From positions 94,292-158,291 of the forward strand of contig JAGNLA010000003.1 in assembly GCA_017999835.1 (NCBI GenBank): a stretch of DNA of 64,000 nucleotides. Reading direction: 5' to 3'. The DNA is from Caldisericia bacterium (GTDB lineage Bacteria > Caldisericota > Caldisericia > JAAYUI01). The position numbers were made by a program, and so were the translations under genes. How positions within the stretch are numbered: position 1 is the stretch's first letter; the number at the start of each line of letters is the position of its first letter. Shown piece by piece: positions 1 to 9,093 of this stretch. A model generated the notes under the pieces. That model had not been told where the DNA came from. It saw nothing but the letters and a program-made list of their open reading frames with translations, and did no database searches.

Positions 1-222
1 GTTAATATCGGTTGCAAGGTTCAGCTGGTCAATTTGGACAACAACACTGACCTTACAGTCACAATTGTTGGTTCATACGAAGCAAAACCTGAAGAGAACA
101 GAATCTCGAACGTTTCGCCACTTGGACAGGAACTGCTCGGTCACGCCCCAGGCGACATTGTCAGGGTCAAGACGCCATCAGGACCAGTAAAGTACAGAAT
201 CATCAAAATCAGGAGAGCGTAA
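1..222 (+). CDS. greA: Transcription elongation factor GreA, C-terminal part (5' truncated by window edge)
   Basis: The frame is open from base 1 and ends in TAA. The 73 visible residues are the FKBP-like C-terminal domain of GreA, recognised by the run SPLGQELLGHAPGD and the closing KYRIIKI strand. GreA binds the RNA polymerase secondary channel and stimulates cleavage of backtracked transcripts; its acidic coiled coil lies upstream of the window. The stop abuts the lysS ATG with no gap, and the greA-lysS pairing is common in Firmicutes and relatives. Confidence 0.9.
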   Translation, partial: VNIGCKVQLVNLDNNTDLTVTIVGSYEAKPEENRISNVSPLGQELLGHAPGDIVRVKTPSGPVKYRIIKIRRA

Positions 223-1686
223 ATGTTTGAAGAATCTATGCTTGCCAAGCTTGGCAAGCTCCAGGAGAAGAATATCCCTGGCTACCCACCCAGAACGCCG
301 AAGGCAACGCATCTTTCAACTCAAATAAAAGCAGATTTCGAAGGTTTTGAAGGCAAGGATGTCACCATAGCCGGTAGAACAACAGCCGTACGCGGTCATG
401 GCAAGGCTTTCTTCATGGTTGTCACTGACGCAGCCGGGCCAATCCAGGCTTACTGCAGAATAGATATCCTAGGCGAAGAAAAGTACAAATCAGTCGTCGA
501 CTCACTTGATGTTGGCGACCAGGTTGTTATTTCAGGTCCAATTTTTAAAACAAAAACTGGCGAAGTGACCGTTGAAGCTAAGGATTTCGTTTTTGGCGCC
601 AAAGCGCTAAATTTCCTCCCGGAAAAGTTCCATGGCTTAAGCGACTCTGAAATCAGATATCGCAAGCGCCATCTTGACATGATAGCCAACCCCGAAGTTC
701 TTGTCCGTTTTGCCAAGAGAACCGAGATTGTCAGAGCCATGAGAGAGTTCCTTTGGGGTGAAGGGTTTGTTGAAGTCGAAACTCCAACCCTGCAGCCACT
801 CTACGGTGGAGCTCTGGCAAAACCGTTTATGACCCACCACAACGCACTGGACATGGATTTGTACCTTAGAATCGCACCTGAGCTTTACCTAAAGAGGCTC
901 ATGGTCGGCGGCATGCCAAAGATTTTTGAAATAGGCAAAGCTTTCAGGAATGAAGGCATCTCGCTTGTCCACAATCCCGAATTCACCATTATGGAACTCT
1001 ATCAGGCCTGGGCAGACTATCACGACATGATGGACATCACCGAGAAGATGTTCTCCTCGATTGCCGAAAAGGTGACCGGCTCGATGGTCATCAACTATCA
1101 GGGTCAGGAAGTCAACCTAAAGCCACCATGGAAGAGAATAACCATGGCTCAGGCTTTCAAGGAAATGGCTGAAGTGGACATCGAAAAGCTTCGTGACCTC
1201 AAGTACGCGCGTGATTATCTTCAGGCAAACGATATCAAAATTGAAAAGAAGTTTGGTTTTGGTGCGGTTATCGATGAAATCCTCAAGAAGAAAATCGAAG
1301 CCAACATTGTCCAGCCAACCTTCATCCATGACTACCCAATCGAAATTTCACCGCTTGCCAAGATGATTCCAGGCTCAACAACCTGGACGGAACGCTTCCA
1401 GCCGATCATCTGTGGTTATGAATGTGGAAATGCATTCTCAGAACTCAACGACCCACAGGATCAGCTCAACCGCTTCCAGTCACAGGCCAAGGCAAAAGCC
1501 GAGGGCGATGACGAAGCTCATCAGATTGATACAGATTTTGTTGAGGCTATTTCTATCGGAATGCCGCCAACAGGCGGTCTTGGTGTTGGTGTCGACAGAC
1601 TCGTGATGCTCTTGACTGATCAGATAAGCATCCGCGAAGTTCTGGCTTTCCCACAGCTAAGGAGGCAGGATGGGGATATTTCTTGA
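223..1686 (+). CDS. lysS: Lysyl-tRNA synthetase, class II
   Basis: This 487-residue protein charges tRNA-Lys with lysine in the cytoplasm. An N-terminal OB-fold anticodon-binding domain (about residues 40-140) precedes the class II catalytic core. Motif 2 is visible as FEIGKAFRNEGISLVHNPEF and motif 3 as GLGVGVDRLVMLL near the C-terminus. Length is normal for bacterial class II LysRS. The ATG follows the greA stop directly, with AGGAG inside the greA end as ribosome binding site. The last 17 bases overlap the next gene, which suggests one transcript. Confidence 0.96.
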   Translation: MFEESMLAKLGKLQEKNIPGYPPRTPKATHLSTQIKADFEGFEGKDVTIAGRTTAVRGHGKAFFMVVTDAAGPIQAYCRIDILGEEKYKSVVDSLDVGDQVVISGPIFKTKTGEVTVEAKDFVFGAKALNFLPEKFHGLSDSEIRYRKRHLDMIANPEVLVRFAKRTEIVRAMREFLWGEGFVEVETPTLQPLYGGALAKPFMTHHNALDMDLYLRIAPELYLKRLMVGGMPKIFEIGKAFRNEGISLVHNPEFTIMELYQAWADYHDMMDITEKMFSSIAEKVTGSMVINYQGQEVNLKPPWKRITMAQAFKEMAEVDIEKLRDLKYARDYLQANDIKIEKKFGFGAVIDEILKKKIEANIVQPTFIHDYPIEISPLAKMIPGSTTWTERFQPIICGYECGNAFSELNDPQDQLNRFQSQAKAKAEGDDEAHQIDTDFVEAISIGMPPTGGLGVGVDRLVMLLTDQISIREVLAFPQLRRQDGDIS

Positions 1687-2695
1687 GATAATCGAATGGC
1701 TTGACCAATATGGCGGAGCAGAGCTCCTTCATCGTGAACCACCTCAGGGTTCGGCTGACATAAAAATGGGCGCGCAGCTCATCGTTCGTGAAGGCCAGGT
1801 TGCAATCTTTATGAGCGATGGCAAGATCGCCGACATGTTCGGTCCAGGCAAATACACGCTTTCAACTGAAAACATTCCTATCGTGACCCAGTTGCTGTCG
1901 CTGCCTTTTGGTTTCAAGTCACCGTTTAGATCAGAGGTTCTTTTCATCTCAACAAACATTGTTCCAGACTTCAAATTTGGCACACCTGAACCAATTTTGT
2001 TCCGCGATAAGGAACTTGGTATGGTAAGGGTCAAAGCTTTTGGAACCTACACAGTCAAGGTCGACGACCCAAGAAAGTTTGTCACCGAGATTGTCGGAAC
2101 CAAAGGTTTCTTTACCAAAAACCGCGTCGAGGAATTCCTCAGGCCAATCGTGGTTTCCAGGTTTACAGATGCCTTGGCTGATGTCATGTCAACGGTTTTT
2201 GACCTCCCAAAAGTTTATAATGAACTTGGCGATTCAGTTGTCAAAACCATCAATGCCGAACTCATAAACTTTGGTCTCATCTCAACCGATGCTTATATTC
2301 AATCAATCGGTTTGCCAGAGGAAGTTGAAAAAGCCATTGACGAACGCTCTGGCATGGGCGCAATCTCTGACATGAACAAGTATTTCATGTACAAGGCAGC
2401 CCAGGGTATTGGCAAGGGCGAGGCTGGAATGGCTGGGACAGCAGCGCAGATGGGCGCAGGTGTCATGATGGGAGCCCAAATGATGGACTCACTCAAGGAC
2501 GCAGGCAAACCAAAAAAAGACAATGACGATGCAGATGAAACAATCAAGTGCCCGGCATGTGGCCACAGAAATCCCAAAAATGCAAAATTCTGCTCCGACT
2601 GTGGCGCAAGCATGAAGAAGTCCGAGTGTCCATCCTGTCACAAGGATGTGGAGCCAGGCGCAAAATTCTGTCCTAACTGCGGTGCAAAGATCTAA
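1670..2695 (+). CDS. SPFH/band-7 domain protein with C-terminal double zinc ribbon (YdjI-like)
   Basis: The 341-residue protein has an SPFH-like region (about residues 25-230), a short Gly/Ala/Met-rich linker, and two zinc ribbons with the patterns CPACG-x9-CSDCG and CPSCH-x9-CPNCG. This architecture matches the YdjI/virion-core-like family. In Bacillus, YdjI acts at the membrane with PspA-type stress proteins (family knowledge). No N-terminal membrane helix is seen, so membrane association would be peripheral. AGGAGG lies 4 bases before the ATG, inside lysS. The 3' end overlaps the K+ channel gene. Confidence 0.8.
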   Translation: MGIFLEIIEWLDQYGGAELLHREPPQGSADIKMGAQLIVREGQVAIFMSDGKIADMFGPGKYTLSTENIPIVTQLLSLPFGFKSPFRSEVLFISTNIVPDFKFGTPEPILFRDKELGMVRVKAFGTYTVKVDDPRKFVTEIVGTKGFFTKNRVEEFLRPIVVSRFTDALADVMSTVFDLPKVYNELGDSVVKTINAELINFGLISTDAYIQSIGLPEEVEKAIDERSGMGAISDMNKYFMYKAAQGIGKGEAGMAGTAAQMGAGVMMGAQMMDSLKDAGKPKKDNDDADETIKCPACGHRNPKNAKFCSDCGASMKKSECPSCHKDVEPGAKFCPNCGAKI

Positions 2696-3713
2696 CAGTA
2701 AGGCCAAGACCTGGCAGTCACCTTTGCTTCTGGCATCGGTGATTGCGGGTTCTATTGCATCATTATCAGGGTTAATTTATTACTTTGAAGCCGGAGCAAA
2801 GGATTCAATAATAAAAACGTTTTGGGATGCTGTTTGGTGGGCTGTCGTCACCATGTCTACTGTAGGCTATGGAGATATGGTTCCAAAAACGCCACAAGGC
2901 AAAGCGGTTGCAGTTTTGGCTTTCTTTTCTGGCATTGTGCTTATCGCTGTTCTTACAGCTTCAATAGCGTCCAAACTCGTTGAAAGGCTGGTGATAAAGG
3001 TGAAGCCCAAAGACACTTCTAACCTTAAAAATCACATCCTCGTTCTTGGTTGGAACGAAAATGGAGAAAAAATCATCGGCAACATTGAACGTGACTGTGA
3101 CAAGGACACTGAAATAGTTGTAATGTGCAGCATCGACCAAATGCCAAACCTTCCTGAAGGTGTCATCGGTGTTAATGGGAACTTCACAAGGCTTGAGGAG
3201 CTAAAAAGAGTATCAGCGCAGAACGCGAAGGTCGTGATGATTCTTGCTGACACAAAAGCTGGAATGGATACAGACTCCCGCACAATACTCACTGTTATGG
3301 CGGTCAAACGCATTTCCAACGGCAAAGCCCGTTGCATTTGCGAGGTCTTTTCCAGTGAAGACAGAGAGTATCTTGAAAACGTAGGGGCGGACGAAATCAT
3401 TGTCCGAAGCGAGCTTGCTGGAACCATTTTAAGTAGAACTGTTTACAATCCTGGACTTGGAGGATTCATGCAGGATCTTCTAAAATTCGAGGGCACAAGT
3501 ACTATTTTAATGAAAATCGCTATTCCAGATCAAATTGGTCTGACTTTTGGCTACATGTTTTCACACCTGTATCAAAAACACAACGAAATCCTACTCGGAA
3601 TCCTTCGCAATGGGATAGTTTTAACAAATCCAGATTCCGAAGAAATAATTAAAGAAAATGACAAATTGTTCATGCTCTCACCCGAACTTGCGTGCACGAT
3701 GAAAGGACGTTGA
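2646..3713 (+). CDS. Potassium channel with RCK (TrkA-N) regulatory domain
   Basis: One membrane helix, a pore loop carrying the K+ selectivity filter TVGYGD, and a second helix occupy about residues 25-115. An RCK Rossmann domain follows (HILVLGWNENG), then a TrkA-C-like tail, as in MthK-type ligand-gated channels. The glycine motif is the GW(N/S)E type typical of MthK rather than GxGxxG. The start is uncertain: ATG 2646 overlaps the previous gene by 50 bases, and a GTG at 2682 would overlap by 14. Neither has a good Shine-Dalgarno. It probably moves K+ or senses cytoplasmic ligands. Confidence 0.9.
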   Translation: MWSQAQNSVLTAVQRSNSKAKTWQSPLLLASVIAGSIASLSGLIYYFEAGAKDSIIKTFWDAVWWAVVTMSTVGYGDMVPKTPQGKAVAVLAFFSGIVLIAVLTASIASKLVERLVIKVKPKDTSNLKNHILVLGWNENGEKIIGNIERDCDKDTEIVVMCSIDQMPNLPEGVIGVNGNFTRLEELKRVSAQNAKVVMILADTKAGMDTDSRTILTVMAVKRISNGKARCICEVFSSEDREYLENVGADEIIVRSELAGTILSRTVYNPGLGGFMQDLLKFEGTSTILMKIAIPDQIGLTFGYMFSHLYQKHNEILLGILRNGIVLTNPDSEEIIKENDKLFMLSPELACTMKGR

Positions 3714-3724
3714 AAAAGAAAACC

Positions 3725-4936
3725 ATGGCTATTACAAGAGCGAAGATGATTAGGTATACAGTTTTTGGCCTGCTTGGCGTAATCGTGGTAGTGACGTTGC
3801 TTACAACAGTTTTCTCAGGTTTCTCGAATGTGCAAAGCCAGTGGGACGGCATTAAGCTTGTCATTGGCAGAGTCAACTGGTGGTGGATTCTTGCTGCTGC
3901 CATGACAAATCTGGGCACATTCTTTTTTGAAGCCTTTCAGCTATGGTTTCTGGCAAAAACACTTGGCAAGAAAACATCATTTTGGAGAATGTGGGAGATT
4001 TATTTTGTAGGCAACTTCTTTTCGAACGCTTTGCCTTCAACATCTGGTGGCGAAGCCTTTCAGGTCTACTTTCTTCAGGACGATGGGCTCAAAGTAGCTG
4101 AATCATCAGTTATCATAACCGTTCGAGGAATAATCTCGGTTGGAGTCAGACTCCTGTTTGTGTTTGCAATCTTGCTTGCCATCCCATTTGGTTTCCAGCT
4201 TCCCACCGGCGTTGCATTGACCTGGATAACCTATGTCTCACTTGCGGTGTTTGCGTTGATGGTTGCCTTCGGAGTGTTGGTGATTGTCAATCCGTTCATC
4301 TTTGTGTGGCTGGTAAACCTTCTGTCGAAATGGAAATGGCTGCTTCGTGTCTCAAAAATCAATAACGTTGAAGAATTCAAGAAAAAAGGACTTTCTTTTC
4401 TTGCCGAGGTTAGGCATGCAGGCAGGATAATGTTTTCAGGCAACAAATTTGCCCTGTTCATGGCGATTCTCAACTCTGTTGCAACATGGTTTTTGCTTAA
4501 AACCATGCCATACTTTGTTTTGCTGGCTCTTGGCGAAACACCAAACCTGCTTGCGGTTATGGCAATCGGAGTTATCGCACAGCTTGCAACGGCCTGGTTC
4601 CCAACACCCGGGGCAGTTGGCGCTCTAGAGTTGGGCATATCAACATTTTTCATGAGCTTTATTACTGTATATCACACAAAGCCTGAAATTGCCGCCGCTG
4701 TTGGTATATTTACTCTTATATACCGTTTCATGGACTATCACATGGATGTGCTGTTTGGCGCACCGGTTGCATTGACCCTGCTGACTAAGAAACTTGGCAA
4801 GGATGCCGCAACAGCCGACCTTGCTGCACTCAGTACGCAAGTTTCCAAACAAATCGAAAACGAACAAATGCTGGATGCAAAGGCAGACCGCAAGATTGCC
4901 AGTCTTGAAGCTGACCAGTCTTTGGGAAAAAAATGA
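3725..4936 (+). CDS. UPF0104/YbhN-type multi-pass membrane protein (LPG synthase TM-region family), copy 1
   Basis: This 403-residue protein has about eight hydrophobic helices and the family signature near residue 90, NALPSTSGGEAFQVYFL. It belongs to the flippase-like lysylphosphatidylglycerol-synthase TM family, without the C-terminal aminoacyl-transferase domain, so it is not a full MprF. The C-terminus is a charged tail. ATG 3725 is chosen because MAITRAKMIRY aligns with the start of the adjacent paralogue; a TTG at 3710, overlapping the upstream stop and preceded by GAAAGGA, is an alternative. The lipid substrate is unknown. Confidence 0.82.
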   Translation: MAITRAKMIRYTVFGLLGVIVVVTLLTTVFSGFSNVQSQWDGIKLVIGRVNWWWILAAAMTNLGTFFFEAFQLWFLAKTLGKKTSFWRMWEIYFVGNFFSNALPSTSGGEAFQVYFLQDDGLKVAESSVIITVRGIISVGVRLLFVFAILLAIPFGFQLPTGVALTWITYVSLAVFALMVAFGVLVIVNPFIFVWLVNLLSKWKWLLRVSKINNVEEFKKKGLSFLAEVRHAGRIMFSGNKFALFMAILNSVATWFLLKTMPYFVLLALGETPNLLAVMAIGVIAQLATAWFPTPGAVGALELGISTFFMSFITVYHTKPEIAAAVGIFTLIYRFMDYHMDVLFGAPVALTLLTKKLGKDAATADLAALSTQVSKQIENEQMLDAKADRKIASLEADQSLGKK

Positions 4937-5027
4937 AGTTTTTTGACAAGCCATGCATTGAGTGCAATAATTGTTTGCATTGGATCAAATATTACTCACG
5001 CGCTATGAAAGGATATTTACTTCAACC

Positions 5028-6215
5028 ATGACTTTGAATCGTGGCAAAATGATCAGGTATGTAACTTTTGGTTTACTCGGGGTTTTTGTGGCTGTAGTGT
5101 TGCTGACAACTATTTTTTCCGGTGTTACGGACGTCAAAGACCAGTGGGGAAATATCAAATTAATTGTTGGCAAAATGAACTGGTGGTGGGTGCTTGCTGC
5201 TGGTTTGACAAATTTTGCAACGTTTTTCTTCGAGTCTTTTCAATTATGGTTTCTTGCTCGAACATTAGGGAAAAAACCATCATATTGGAGAATGTGGGAA
5301 ATTTATTTTATCGGCAATTTTTTTTCCAACGCCACGCCATCGACCTCGGGAGGAGAACCTTTCCAGGTTTATTTTCTGCAGGATGACGGTTTCAAAATAG
5401 CAGAATCAACTGTCATGGTCACGATTCGAGGTATAATCTCTGTAGCTGTAAGGTTAATATTTGTTTTTGCCATACTGCTTGCCGTGCCGTTCGGTTTCAG
5501 ATTGCCGACAAATGCCGTTATGTCGTGGGTTACTTATATCTCTCTGGCTGGTTTTGTGGTCATGGCAGGCATTGGTGTTTTTATTATCGTAAATCCATTC
5601 ATCTTTGTTTGGTTAGTCCATCTTTTGTCAAAATGGAAGTGGCTTTACAGAATATTGCGCATCAAAGATGTTGAAGAATTCAAGCACAAAGGTTTGATAT
5701 TCTTATCGGAGATTAGGCATGCAGGCAAGCTGATGCTTAGCGGTAATAAGCTAGCTTTGCTGATGGCCGTTTTTAATTCTGCGGCAACATGGTTTTTGTT
5801 AAAAATGATGCCATTTTTTGTACTGCTGGCATTTGGTGTAACACCGAATCTTCTGGCAGTTATAGCAATAGGTATCATGGCTCAGTTTGCCACAGCGTGG
5901 TTCCCTACACCTGGAGCAGTTGGCGCAACAGAAGCTGGCATTGCAGCTTTCTTTATAGGCTTCATAACCATTTTTCCAACTCAGGCTGAAACAGGTGCTG
6001 CTGTTGGAATCTTTACCCTTGTCTACAGACTTATGGATTACCATATGGATGTTTTGTTTGGCGCACCGATCGCCCTGACCCAGCTTGCCAGAAAGCTTGG
6101 CAAAAGTGCAAGGACAGCCGACCTTGGCGCGCTCAGCGAACAAATGGTAGAAGAAATGGAAGTCGAACAGGAAAAAATGGTTGAACAGGACGTCCAGAAA
6201 CTGGAGATGGAATAA
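5028..6215 (+). CDS. UPF0104/YbhN-type multi-pass membrane protein, copy 2 (tandem paralogue)
   Basis: This 395-residue protein is colinear with the preceding gene over its whole length, including the helices, NATPSTSGGEPFQVYFL and the FPTPGAVGA segment. The tail differs, with a Glu-rich ending. ATG 5028 follows AAAGGA and matches copy 1 (MTLNRGKMIRY). The frame stays open upstream to 4971, but that extension has no counterpart in copy 1. Tandem duplication is evident; the two copies differ at many positions, so it is not recent. The function is presumably lipid or polyprenyl transport, by family only. Confidence 0.82.
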   Translation: MTLNRGKMIRYVTFGLLGVFVAVVLLTTIFSGVTDVKDQWGNIKLIVGKMNWWWVLAAGLTNFATFFFESFQLWFLARTLGKKPSYWRMWEIYFIGNFFSNATPSTSGGEPFQVYFLQDDGFKIAESTVMVTIRGIISVAVRLIFVFAILLAVPFGFRLPTNAVMSWVTYISLAGFVVMAGIGVFIIVNPFIFVWLVHLLSKWKWLYRILRIKDVEEFKHKGLIFLSEIRHAGKLMLSGNKLALLMAVFNSAATWFLLKMMPFFVLLAFGVTPNLLAVIAIGIMAQFATAWFPTPGAVGATEAGIAAFFIGFITIFPTQAETGAAVGIFTLVYRLMDYHMDVLFGAPIALTQLARKLGKSARTADLGALSEQMVEEMEVEQEKMVEQDVQKLEME

Positions 6216-6217
6216 GA

Positions 6218-6991
6218 GTGGCAATCGGTTTTTTTGACTCAGGAGCAGGAGGGTTGTCGATCCTCAAGCATGCTCTTGATGTCAATCCAGATTACGATTA
6301 CATCTATTTTGGCGATTCAGCCAACTGCCCTTGGGGCAACAAGTCTTTCGATTTCATTCTCAACCGTAGCAGAAAGATAACCGAGTTCCTCATTTCCAAA
6401 GGCTCGCAGCTTGTTGTTGTGGCCTGCAACAGCGCAACCGTCAACGCAATATCGTACCTTCGTAAGGAATATTCAATACCTTTTGTTGGAGTTGAGCCAG
6501 GCGTAAAGCCGGCTGCAAGTAACTCTGCAAAGAAAAAGATAGCAGTACTATTGACAAAAGCTGCATCCAAAGGAAATCGTTTCTTTGACCTTGTAGACAA
6601 GTTTGCCGATGGCGTCGAGGTTCTGACATTTCCGGCGCCAGGACTTGTTGAGTTTGTAGAAGAAGGAAAACTTGACGGAAGTGATGTTGAAGAAACCTTA
6701 AGAAACGTCCTTCAGCCAGTCATCGACTCAGGTGTTGATCAGCTGGTGCTTGGCTGTACTCATTACCCTTTCCTGTTGTCTGCAATTGAAAGAATTCTTC
6801 CAGAGAGCATCAATGTCATCGACACCGGTCTGGCTGTTGCAAAAAGACTAAAGACAGATCTTGACTTGAAGCACATTTCTAAAGGGACAGGGCAGATAAC
6901 GCTTTTTACGTCTGGGAATCCGGATGACTTTTCTAAACTTGCAGGCAAGCTTCTTGGTATTCAATCATTGAAGGCGTATAATCAACTATAA
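6218..6991 (+). CDS. murI: Glutamate racemase
   Basis: MurI interconverts L- and D-glutamate for peptidoglycan precursor synthesis. The 257-residue protein shows DSGAGGLSIL at the N-terminus, the first catalytic cysteine in VVACNSATVNA and the second in LVLGCTHYPF. Length is normal. The start is GTG, two bases after the upstream stop, with GGAG about 10 bases before, implying cotranscription with the UPF0104 pair and an envelope role for the cluster. Confidence 0.95.
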   Translation: MAIGFFDSGAGGLSILKHALDVNPDYDYIYFGDSANCPWGNKSFDFILNRSRKITEFLISKGSQLVVVACNSATVNAISYLRKEYSIPFVGVEPGVKPAASNSAKKKIAVLLTKAASKGNRFFDLVDKFADGVEVLTFPAPGLVEFVEEGKLDGSDVEETLRNVLQPVIDSGVDQLVLGCTHYPFLLSAIERILPESINVIDTGLAVAKRLKTDLDLKHISKGTGQITLFTSGNPDDFSKLAGKLLGIQSLKAYNQL

Positions 6992-7000
6992 GGAGGTCGG

Positions 7001-8647
7001 ATGAAGAAACTACTTCTGGCGCTTGTAATATTTACAGCGGTTGCACCATTGTCGGCAGTTATTGCCCAGGATCCAGCAAAGATAGAACTCAATCCAACCA
7101 AGATTGAGATGGTCGCAAAGCAGGGCGACAAAACTGCAGCAACCCTTGCCATTTACAACAAAGGTTCATCGACTCTGCTTTTTACCATATCAAAGTCCTA
7201 TGCAAAAAAGGCTCAGGCTACCACATTGAATGCAAACAGTACTAATCTGATGGTCTACCCGAACTTTGTAGATTTTGGAACCGTGCCAAATTCTGGCGAG
7301 GTTTCGCAGTCGATAACCTGCACGGCACCAGGCGAAAAATATCTCAACATAACGGCCACTCCTGACGTGCCATGGATGAAATGTCTGGTAAAAAACATCG
7401 ACACAACCGTTTCAACAGTTACCATAACCGTATCGCTCAACGATCTTGTAGCCGGACAGCTCTACCGTGGCAATGTCATTGTTTCGTCAAACGTTGGCAT
7501 GATTCAGGTTCCTGTGATTATGCAGGTGGCTGTTTCTTCAACAACCGACTGGCTATCGTTTACGCCCCCGTCAGGGTTGGTTGACGTAAACCAGTCAACA
7601 GTGGTCACACTTACAGCCAACACGGCCAACATGTCGGCAGGCGAGTATACTGCAACACTTTTGATAACATCAACAGATCCTACCCAGGCGCTCATTGAAG
7701 TTCCGGTCAAGTTGACAATTGTCTCAACCGGCCCCAAACCGCTTGCACCAGAAAAATTCATGGGTTATATGGGTGACAAACGATCCCATCTTTTCTGGTC
7801 GCCATCTACATCTGCTGACGTTCGTGGATATTTCATCTATAGGGCAACCTATCCGGGAGGATACACAAACACACCGATAACCGATTTTTATGTTTCAGGT
7901 TCATCATACACCGACAACAACGTGGACAACGGCATCACCTATTACTACACCATCAAAGCCGTAGACAGCAACAACAACATGTCCGATGCTTCAGTGGAAA
8001 TCTCTGTCACTCCGAACCCAGTAACCCCAACGACAAATCTGAAGGATGGTGCAATCTACAGAACCCAGGCACTCGAGATCACTGGCCAGTGCGAATCAAA
8101 TTCGCAGGTAATCATCAATGGTGAATTAATAGCCATTAATCCCGATGGCACATTTGCAAAAACAATCATTTTAAAACCTGGCGTTAACAAAATCGAAGTG
8201 CTTTTCTTCGATCCTGTTGGCAACAAAACCAGTCTGAACTATCAGGTCAGCTTTAGCACAGTAACAACGCTGATTTTCTTTGTTGGTTCAAAAAACATCA
8301 GCGTCAACGGTGTCGAAATCAAGAACGCCCTTCCAACGCCACCGGTAATAAAATACAACCGACTTTTTGTCCCGTTCAGGGTTTTGGGAGAGAAGCTCGG
8401 TGCCGAAGTCAATTGGGACGCTGCCACCAAAAAAGTGACTTATAAGCTTGAGGGCAGGGTCATCGAGATGTGGATAAACAACAAGGCGGCAATGGTCAAC
8501 GGCAAGAGGGTCACAGTCGATCCACCACCAACCATCATAAGTAATTCTACCATGGTGCCCACCCGTTTTATAAGTGATAACCTTGGCGCTTCAACCGAAT
8601 GGAATGCAAACGTCAGGTATGTAGTGATCAGATATCCGGGTAAATAA
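7001..8647 (+). CDS. Secreted surface protein: Ig-like/BACON repeats, FN3 domain and C-terminal CuAO-N domain
   Basis: The 548-residue protein starts with a signal peptide (MKKLLLALVIFTAVAPLSA, cleavage near AVIAQ). Two BACON/ASH-like Ig repeats follow (about 30-245), then a fibronectin type III domain (about 246-340) and another Ig-like domain. The C-terminus is a copper-amine-oxidase N-terminal-type domain with the paired motifs LFVPFRVLGEKLGAEVNWD and MVPTRFISDNLGA. No enzymatic domain is present; the CuAO-N module is usually read as a cell-envelope binding domain in such proteins. AGGAGG lies a few bases before the ATG. It is cotranscribed after murI. Confidence 0.8.
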   Translation: MKKLLLALVIFTAVAPLSAVIAQDPAKIELNPTKIEMVAKQGDKTAATLAIYNKGSSTLLFTISKSYAKKAQATTLNANSTNLMVYPNFVDFGTVPNSGEVSQSITCTAPGEKYLNITATPDVPWMKCLVKNIDTTVSTVTITVSLNDLVAGQLYRGNVIVSSNVGMIQVPVIMQVAVSSTTDWLSFTPPSGLVDVNQSTVVTLTANTANMSAGEYTATLLITSTDPTQALIEVPVKLTIVSTGPKPLAPEKFMGYMGDKRSHLFWSPSTSADVRGYFIYRATYPGGYTNTPITDFYVSGSSYTDNNVDNGITYYYTIKAVDSNNNMSDASVEISVTPNPVTPTTNLKDGAIYRTQALEITGQCESNSQVIINGELIAINPDGTFAKTIILKPGVNKIEVLFFDPVGNKTSLNYQVSFSTVTTLIFFVGSKNISVNGVEIKNALPTPPVIKYNRLFVPFRVLGEKLGAEVNWDAATKKVTYKLEGRVIEMWINNKAAMVNGKRVTVDPPPTIISNSTMVPTRFISDNLGASTEWNANVRYVVIRYPGK

Positions 8648-9091
8648 ATGACAAGACCAGACAAACCGACATATTTTATGATGATAACCGAGATTGTGGC
8701 CACACGTTCAACCTGCCTTCGCAGGCAGGTTGGCTGCATTCTTGTTGATGGTGATAGCAATATCAGGGCAACCGGCTACAACGGTGTTGTTTCCGGCTCG
8801 AACCACTGCGATGCCTGTTCAAGGGAAAACAAGCCATCAGGTTCCGACCTTTGGGAATGTCCTGTCATTCATGCCGAAATCAACGCAATCTCCCGCTATG
8901 AAGGTTCCAGGAAAGACATAACGCAGTTCTACTGCACATGCCTGCCCTGCTACCATTGCGCCAAAGTCATCTCGAACACTTTCCCAAACCTCGATGAACT
9001 CCACTACCGCGACGATTATCCCCACTCCGAACAGGTCAAGCAACTTTTCGAGATGCTTGGTGTCAAGATGGTTCGGCACGAGAAGAAGTAG
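8648..9091 (+). CDS. Deoxycytidylate (dCMP) deaminase, ComEB-like
   Basis: The 147-residue zinc deaminase has the catalytic HAEINAI (zinc His and general-base Glu) and the CLPCYHC zinc-binding segment. The leading segment STCLRRQVGCILV is typical of the dCMP deaminase/ComE operon protein 2 family. The reaction is dCMP to dUMP, supplying thymidylate synthesis. The ATG follows the preceding stop immediately. It ends 2 bases from the convergent minus-strand gene, with no terminator between. Confidence 0.9.
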   Translation: MTRPDKPTYFMMITEIVATRSTCLRRQVGCILVDGDSNIRATGYNGVVSGSNHCDACSRENKPSGSDLWECPVIHAEINAISRYEGSRKDITQFYCTCLPCYHCAKVISNTFPNLDELHYRDDYPHSEQVKQLFEMLGVKMVRHEKK

Positions 9092-9093
9092 AA

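Noticed and set aside
5144-5386. 80-residue plus-strand frame inside the second UPF0104 gene
   Set aside because: It is an out-of-frame reading within a conserved membrane protein.
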